Assembly (NCBI GenBank): GCA_902805475.1
Contig: CADCSX010000025.1
Location: forward strand, 248,001-312,000
Direction: 5' to 3'
From: Entonaema liquescens
Taxonomy: Eukaryota; Ascomycota; Sordariomycetes; Xylariales; Xylariaceae
DNA length: 64,000 nt
A model generated the notes under the pieces. That model did no database searches, was not told where the DNA came from, and saw only the letters and a program-made list of their open reading frames with translations. This document shows, piece by piece, positions 57,243 through 64,000 of this stretch. Each line of letters opens with the position of its first letter. The first letter of the stretch is position 1. A program made the translations under genes and the position numbers.

Positions 57243-59065
57243 GTGGAAACGTTTACTCAAGATAGATAAAGCATATGATACCCCGACCTATATGGCCATC
57301 TAATCAATCAGATAAGAATTGTTTTCTGTCTCGATATTTCAATATTCTTGAAGCTCTACCGGGTTATAGCGATATCCTGAACATATTATGGGAAGCTACA
57401 GACGAATTACCTAATTACCTATAAATACCTACATTCGAAACAATTATAACTAACAGGTTATGTTGGCTTGGCAATCAATGCTTTTAAGGTCTTAAGAAAA
57501 AAAGGGCGATATCGTTTCACTAGGCGGCCTGATCGACAACATGGACTCGTTTTGTACAAAATCTCTACCAGGTCGCGAAGCAATATTTCAAAGGAAATTC
57601 CTCTAAAGGGGGCAGGGCGGTACTAATTAAGATCCAGACACATAAGAAGTCTTATTAAATCCTGGACGCTACCGTATTAATACCTCGCATTAATACAATT
57701 ATTATGATAAGTTTAGGTAAGTTTGACATGCTACCTATCCCCATAACTCAACCAACTATCGACAAGCTGACTATTGTATATTCACAATAGACGAGATGAT
57801 ATGTATTATCTCGCATTTCGTGTTTTGATAGTAACACAGGACAAGAATAACACGAAACATTTCAGGTACCGTGTGCCGTAATAACCAAGTACAGTATTAG
57901 CTTCAGTAGTGGCCAATGACAGTCGTGGAAATGCTAATAATTCTTAGGTAATGGGGCTTTTTAATGAGGCTAGCACTGTTTCATTTACGACAGCTACACC
58001 AGAGCCGCCCGAGCACATGGCGTACGTTAACCTTGTAAATTGCCTTAGTTCTTTTTAAAGGAAACGATCCGCGTCTTGGTATTCAATTCTAGAATTACAA
58101 TTACACGTACTGCGCGTCCTCAAACAGGTCAACTTCAAACCTTTACAGTTTTCCAGGGAGCTAGCCAATGTCGCGAGTAGCTTCTCCTAGGAAAATAGGA
58201 GAACCCAGGTTATATAATCGCCAATTGAAGTGCCCCAGACGATATCCCTGTCTCCTTCAATTGCGATAAAATATCTACGCTCTAATAGCTAGGTAAAGCA
58301 TCGTACATACACTCTCGGCTCTACTAATCTTAAAACATATAAAAACCACATTCAAATCTAGATCTGGGAAAGAGAGAGTGAAAATAAATCCGCGATGGAG
58401 ATGAACTGGGTAATCTTGGTTGCGAGTCCCATTATGCGGCAGAAAATTAGGACATCAATACCATCAACTCCAAGTAAAAATTATCGTCGAAGCTCTTTCA
58501 GATCCGACATCTTGCATCGTTCTCCAGTAAAGACTGGGCCCTTTTAAGCTATGGGACGCCAAGTTTTATCCCAGTCCCCAATACCATAAAAGCTACTCCT
58601 ATCTTGGCATGTTTCGCTTCGACTGGTCCTTAACTGATGGCATCGTCCCCTTAGAGTCTAGGAGATTACGCGTCACCCCGAGATGATCTTCGTCTATCTT
58701 ATTATGTGACATCGGCATCACCGCCGCTAATATACTTGGGATGCATTACGCTTTGCTAGGTATCGTCAAGATATCAACGTATTAGTGGTTGTTTTAGTCG
58801 GCAAAATGTCTCCACCTAAGTCAAAGCCTACGGCTTGTTAAGTCTACGGCTTGTCAAGTCTACGGATATTCCACCAACCTTCCTTGTGTCTTTCTTCGAC
58901 TATGCTCTTGGCTTTGAAATTCTCTTCCACGAGATAGAATAATCGTCTTCTAATCAGCCTACCCTGGTGGTGTTTTTGTTTCTGCCCTGGAGGCCTTCTA
59001 ACCGTTCAATTTCAACCCGGATCGAGATACTTACTAGTTATACCCATACTACCAAGATAATAGCC
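57243..59065. other. Spacer and promoter of the large heme enzyme gene
   Basis: About 1.8 kb with no recognisable gene. It contains a 16-bp tandem repeat (next entry) about 200 bp before the start codon and CT-rich leader sequence. Confidence 0.5.
58824..58865 (+). repeat. 16-bp tandem repeat upstream of the heme enzyme gene
   Basis: Two and a half units of AAGYCTACGGCTTGTY run from 58824 to 58865, ending 200 bp before the start codon. They may be repeated factor-binding sites or a chance minisatellite. Confidence 0.6.
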
Positions 59066-62000
59066 ATGTCCGAATATTCGTGTCCAGTTTCTGGCTCTGT
59101 TGGAGGAAGGTGTCCTGTTGGACATACGGGTTCAAACAGAAGCAGGAGTAACAGTCGAATGGGCCCTCGAGGTTGTGCCTTTTCGGGGTATGGTCAATCC
59201 GGAGACCTCCATGCAGCATTTGATGTACGTGGAGTTGCAAGAGTAAACTACTCGAAAATTAAACTAATGACAATAGATCCCACGGGGTGTTGATGCTGAG
59301 GAATGGCTTCGGATGAGGTATGGATTTGATGATAAATGTACTAACATGCACCAACTAAAATGTTTTAAATAGAGAACGTAAATCGATAAACCAACTGCTA
59401 TATACGGACATCCCATCAGTTCAGGAAATCGATGCGGCAAAGACTCAAGCAGAGCTCGATGCCTTCAACGTTCGTGAGCAGGACCTGCTAGCCGTAGCTC
59501 TAGGAGCGCCAGCAAGACAGGTCATGCTAAGAGCGGAAGAGATTGGTCCGAAAACCGGTTGGTTAGACGGATATCTCAGCGCGGAGCACGGTTTTTGCCC
59601 ACCGGACTACGAAGAGGCCGTCGGTGCGCTATCAAGGACACCCGGCCGGATATGGGCTGATCTTTGTGAGCGTATGCCTGGGTGCGTCGCGAGAGGACGT
59701 GTCCAGGAATCGATTGCAGCACTCCCCCTCGTCGAAGGCACCAAAGAAGTTATTCCGAATCAAGCACTATGGGCAGCCTTGGTAGCCTTAGGAAGTGAGT
59801 ATACCACTATAGTAGCTTGATTCTACTTACCCTTTTTGCTTTAGGCCATCGTAGTGTTGTATGATGATAAGTCATACATCACACATACCCCTATGTCGGC
59901 CGTACTCTAAGTATAAGTACTAATGCTGAACGCAATAGTGTTGTGCTCAATATATCGTTTCGAAGAGAAATATGACGGCAGCGATGGTATCACTTCTACG
60001 CGCACCAAGAAGAAGAGACCTAATGTCCCCATGGGCGATGATCTCGGTGAAGAGTTGTTTGGCATCCCTCGGTGTATAGCTTTGCCGTATTACCAGATCT
60101 CAAGACGCATGGGCCGGACTCTTCCACATCTCACCTTCCCCGACCAGTCCTCTTACAACATTAAGATCCGAGATCCTACCTCGACTTACCCCTATGTTGC
60201 ACGCTCTGAAAACATAGATCTCCGTTGGCCCATGTTCGGCGAGAAGGCTGAGGTAGCTTTCCTTAAAGGATGTGCCGATACATCAGGTAGGCATAGCACG
60301 CTATCCACTGCCCATACAAATACTGATTTTCGCAAGCATCCTTCCAGCATGGCCCAGACGCGATTGCCGCGTGCCAAGAGCATGTCATGAACAGGAACGT
60401 AGAAGGGCTTCTTCGTGAGATGATTCGACTGAAAGAGATTCTGGAACGTATGCCGAACGCATTCCATTCCATCAATGTGAATCCTAACTCAGGAGAGAAT
60501 TATGTCCCTGTTCACCAGTGGGTTCGTTGGGCTAAGTTTTCCGCACCTTTATCTAGAAGGTGCCCGGCTTCTTCGGGTCTACAATTCCCGCCCTACTTGG
60601 TTATGGATGCATTTCTAGGACGAAAGAAGTAAGTTAGCCTAAAAGGGTGATTCTTAAGATATGAAAGCTAACTATCGATAGATATACTTCTTTCCTTGGT
60701 GTAGAAGGTGTGCATTTAAGGGCCTGGCTTCCTTCTAATCTTCGAGCTTTTATTGCTGCCATCGAATATCACTACCGCATCCCCGAATTCGTCCAGCAAT
60801 CTGGCGATCCGCGCCTGATGGGTGTATTGGATGGCATTATCGAAGCGTACACAGGCGAACGAGGCTTCATGGGTACCCATCGCTATAAAGTCTTCGGCAT
60901 TCTGGAGATTGCTGCGAAGACAGGACGTACAGAAACGAACGGTCTGTCCGGTGCTGCAGATGCGTCCCGTCCATGGGAAGAGACCCACAGGCAGTTTTCT
61001 GACGCTATGAAAGAACGTCTTGAACCATACCGTAAGTCATTAGTACCATAAGAAGGCTTCATCCTTGCCCAATATTTAGCTCAGCTCACCTATATTTACA
61101 ATTCCCCGTCCAGGAAACTAATTCGTGTGTGTTATACAGGTGGGAGTCTACCGGTTGAGCCGCATCAGATGAGAGGTACCTTCGAAGAATGCCGCTATGT
61201 TACCAGAGTCTTAAACCGATCTCATGTGGACTCCGACTCCACGCGATCCATTGCTCTAGTGACTTTAGATATCCAAGATACAGGAATCACTTTCATGCCC
61301 GGTGACCGTCTCGCGGTTATGCCTCTTAACAGCTGGGAGGAATGTGCGAAGGTTGCTGCTGCTTTGGGGCTAGAGAACCGTATTGACGATCCTATCGATG
61401 TCAACGGGACATGGTCTCGATTTGAGCAGCATCTAGGCTCTGTGAGAAGAACCGCGGTAAAGAAGTTGACCGTGGCTGATATCCTTCGTCGAGGTCATCT
61501 AGCACCTATAACTAAGGATTTTGCCCTGAAAGTCCATAGTCTCCTTGCTGCCTCTTCTAATACGGTTCTTCAAGTCCTAGCCACCGATGAATGGCCTGTA
61601 CGAGGTTCACTCGGAGACTTGCTGCAGGGCGCGCTTATGGATACCCCAGCGCACATATGGGATAAGGCGTTCAACCTCGACAACCTTTCATGGCTAGCTG
61701 ATCTCATCCCAGTTGAGGTACCTCGCACATACTCCATCGCCAGCTATACAGATGAACTTCTCCCAAGTACTGTTGATCTCGCTATCTCACGGGCCGAGTA
61801 CAAACTTTGTTCCACGTTTTCCAAACAGGATGACATAAATCGAGCCGGCGTTGCGAGTGGCTTCTTTAACCCGCACCCACCATCAGAGGATATGGTATCA
61901 GATGATGAGATCCTTGTCGGTGTATCTCGACCTCTAGCCTTCCACCTGCCTTTGGATAACATGGCTCCCTGCGCATTCTTCGCCGGTGGTAGCGGAATTG

Positions 62001-64000
62001 CCCCATTCCGGAGCTTCTGGCAATATCGTTTAAATACTAGTGGCTTGTCTGGAGGCAAGAACCACTTGTACTTAGGTGTTCAGTCACGCGAAAAGTTTTG
62101 CTTTGAGGACGAGCTGAGGGAGTATGTGAATGCGGATTTTATGGAAGTCCACGTAGCCTTCTCAAGGGACTCTCGTGGCCTGGCATATGATCCGCATACG
62201 CATGACCTGGTCGAGAAACATATCCCTCCTCGCTATATCGATACTCTGATAGTTGAGCAAGGTGCCACTATATCAGACCTCGTCATGTCGAAGAAACAAG
62301 GAGGTCTAGGCGGGTATCTCTATGTGTGCGGTTCTGTTGCTGTGTTTGATTCCGTAATGAACGGTATCCGCAAAGCAATCTATACCCATTGCACAGCAAC
62401 CATGGAAAATGTCGACCTAATTATCAACAAGGCCTTTGCAGAACGACGATTCATGCTCGACGTCTTCATGACCCCTAAGCCCCTCCCTTGTAACTTACCA
62501 ACAATTCCATTATCTCAGCTCGCTCAGCATACAGGTCACAGGCCGGGATCACGGATGTGGATTGGAGTTCATGGGAGCGTATACGACGTCACGGACTTCT
62601 GCCCTATGCACCCCGGAGGTACGCAGATCGTCAAGTCCAATGCTGGTGTGGACTGTTCCAAGTCCTTTGATAACTTAGCCCATACAAACAACCCTGAAGT
62701 TGCCAGTCTTCTGACTAAATACTTCGTCGGACACCTCACAGCCAAGCCTGATTACCAAGGTGATGAGGGAGAAATTTCCGCTCTATATGATCTTTGGGCA
62801 GGGTACTTACGCACCACTGTTGAGACGCTAGTGGCACATCAGATTGAAATGCACGAGATCCAAGGGGCTTCGCTGAAGACATCCTCGGCCTACGACCCGA
62901 CTGGGTCTACCAATATCTGGCTCCGGGAAGACTTACCCAACATCATTGCCATTCGCACGTTTTATGGCTACCAGAGCAGATTACTTCAGGGGGGGTTTAC
63001 TGCCTTATTCGGAGCTAAGCTGCAGGAGCTCGTGCTTAAGCTCTCATTCAGTCTCGCCAATGCGGGTGGTTCCGGATCAAATATCCAGCTACCAGATGTA
63101 CTAGGAGCGGTCGCACGTGCAAATACTAGTTCGGATGCTGTGCAATGTACGAACGAAGTAGCCCTCGTCGGCCAGTTCATCTGCGGTACCTCAGATGCCC
63201 TTCGTTTCCATGAGCGTGGTGTATTTGCTTACGCCGCTAAGAGCGTCGAGCTAGATATAGAATTGCTCGAGGACCTTCGCCAGGAAATCGGTAACGGCAT
63301 GGACGCTTTTGATAGCCTTGCCAGCGCATATAGTTCATCCGACAAAATGCAAGATCCGGACTTCGATGCCAATCGCCTCACAGCCCTTTCGACTTTCCTC
63401 TTGCAGATCCTTGAGCGAGTCTCACGCCGCCTAGGGATTTTCTACGCCCAATTGGCTCAGTGCTCAGTATATAGGCCGGAGCTTGAACGAAACCCTGCCA
63501 GAACCAGGTGGGCCCTCGTCCGACGATGTATTCGAGACGGAAGCTTGTTCATTATGGCGCATAAGGCCGCTACTGATGTCCTTACAGCGGGACAACAGTC
63601 TACTTACTATGTATCCCCCGCCAATCCCAATCAAAATGTCGATTTTGATCGTGTTATGTCTCAAGTACGAGCAACTCTAGGCTCGGCACAAATCGATGTC
63701 CACCCAAGTATACCTCAGCAGCCGGTCACCCTTAACGCCGTACACCAGGCTCGAGGGAGGAGCTCAGGGGACGCGAGCGCAGTTGCAATGCGCGATAATG
63801 CAGGCTCCCTGCTAGCTATGAACAGCTTCGTGGAAAAGAACAGTAAAGCGATTCGAAGGCTCAGCAAGATGCCTCCAATGCCTATGAGCTTCGAGGAGCT
63901 ACAAAGAGCCGCACTGGGACAAAGTGGTCTTCACACCCCACCAGCAGATACGCCCGAAATGAATGCCATGATGGCAGGTCTCAATGTCAAAGGCCAAGAA
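59066..64000 (+). CDS. Self-sufficient IDO-like heme dioxygenase: IDO domain, FAD/NADPH reductase, cytochrome b5 (3' end outside window)
   Basis: Seven exons are visible: 59066-59224, 59277-59317, 59373-59794, 59939-60286, 60337-60628, 60682-61031 and 61140 onward; all joins keep frame, and the last exon is open to the window end, giving 1491 codons so far. Residues about 60-515 match the indoleamine 2,3-dioxygenase superfamily: GFCPPDYEEAV, RGRVQESIAALPLVEG, IPRCIALPYYQISRRMGR, LERM, AWLPSNLRAFI and the proximal heme histidine, His487, in FMGTHRYKVFG. Residues about 550-960 are a P450-reductase-type FAD/NADPH module: FMPGDRLAVMP, RTYSIAS (733-739), GGSGIAPFRSF (820-830) and YLYVCGS. Residues about 993-1075 are cytochrome b5: HPGG with His1028 and partner His1052, the usual 24 apart. 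No flavodoxin (FMN) domain is seen. The remaining ~410 residues are helical and unrecognised. Two CP motifs occur near the N-terminus (CPVSG, CPVGH). The substrate is unknown. Confidence 0.85.

Noticed and set aside
1..64000. tRNA and 5S rRNA genes
   Set aside because: I looked for T-loop GTTCGAATC-type boxes and the 5S internal region and found no convincing hit; a covariance-model scan would be decisive.

Overview
The window is nuclear DNA of a filamentous ascomycete (Pezizomycotina; a Sordariomycete is my guess, not demonstrated). The grounds are: genes interrupted by short introns of 47-113 nt with GT..AG ends; fungal protein families (a CipC-like protein, DHA1-type MFS, fungal nitrilase, secreted class-2 lipase); long gene-poor spacers; and a 2.3 kb AT-only block that looks mutated by repeat-induced point mutation (RIP). 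Fungal starts were taken as ATG, and splice sites were worked out by hand from reading-frame continuity.

Layout: 1-3.2 kb gene-poor; ornithine decarboxylase with a long AUG-free leader (about 3.4-5.4 kb); a small secreted cysteine-rich protein (7.7-8.3 kb); a Rad9/Crb2-type tandem-BRCT checkpoint protein (9.5-13.0 kb); a gene-poor stretch holding the AT-rich block edged by near-identical palindromes (16.9-19.2 kb); a conserved low-complexity protein (21.3-22.3 kb); a TMEM14 membrane protein (23.5-24.1 kb); a ZW10/Dsl1 tether subunit (25.1-27.9 kb, minus); an M16 metallopeptidase (29.6-32.8 kb); a FAD-Rieske oxidoreductase (33.2-35.0 kb, minus); a decayed AAA ATPase (about 36 kb) and three hairpins (37.5 kb); an RRM protein (38.1-39.5 kb); a secreted lipase (39.6-40.6 kb, minus); an MFS transporter (42.7-44.4 kb); a nitrilase (45.2-46.3 kb); TrpRS (minus) divergent from SmD3 (46.5-49.4 kb); a CipC-like protein (50.3-50.9 kb, minus); CysRS (minus) divergent from the tRNA m1A58 methyltransferase Trm61 (52.4-57.2 kb); and, running off the right edge, a very large redox enzyme (59.1 kb onward).

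Most genes are housekeeping and are not an operon or cluster: translation (TrpRS, CysRS, Trm61), splicing (SmD3), ER-Golgi tethering (ZW10), DNA damage checkpoint (BRCT protein) and polyamine synthesis (ODC).

The standout is the last gene. At least 1491 codons join an indoleamine 2,3-dioxygenase-like heme domain, an NADPH/FAD reductase of the cytochrome P450 reductase type without a flavodoxin domain, a cytochrome b5 domain with both heme histidines, and more than 400 residues of unrecognised C-terminal sequence. Cytochrome b5 and a flavoprotein reductase are the separate proteins reported to reduce mammalian IDO, so this looks like a self-sufficient heme dioxygenase carrying its own electron supply. 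I do not recall a described enzyme of this architecture.
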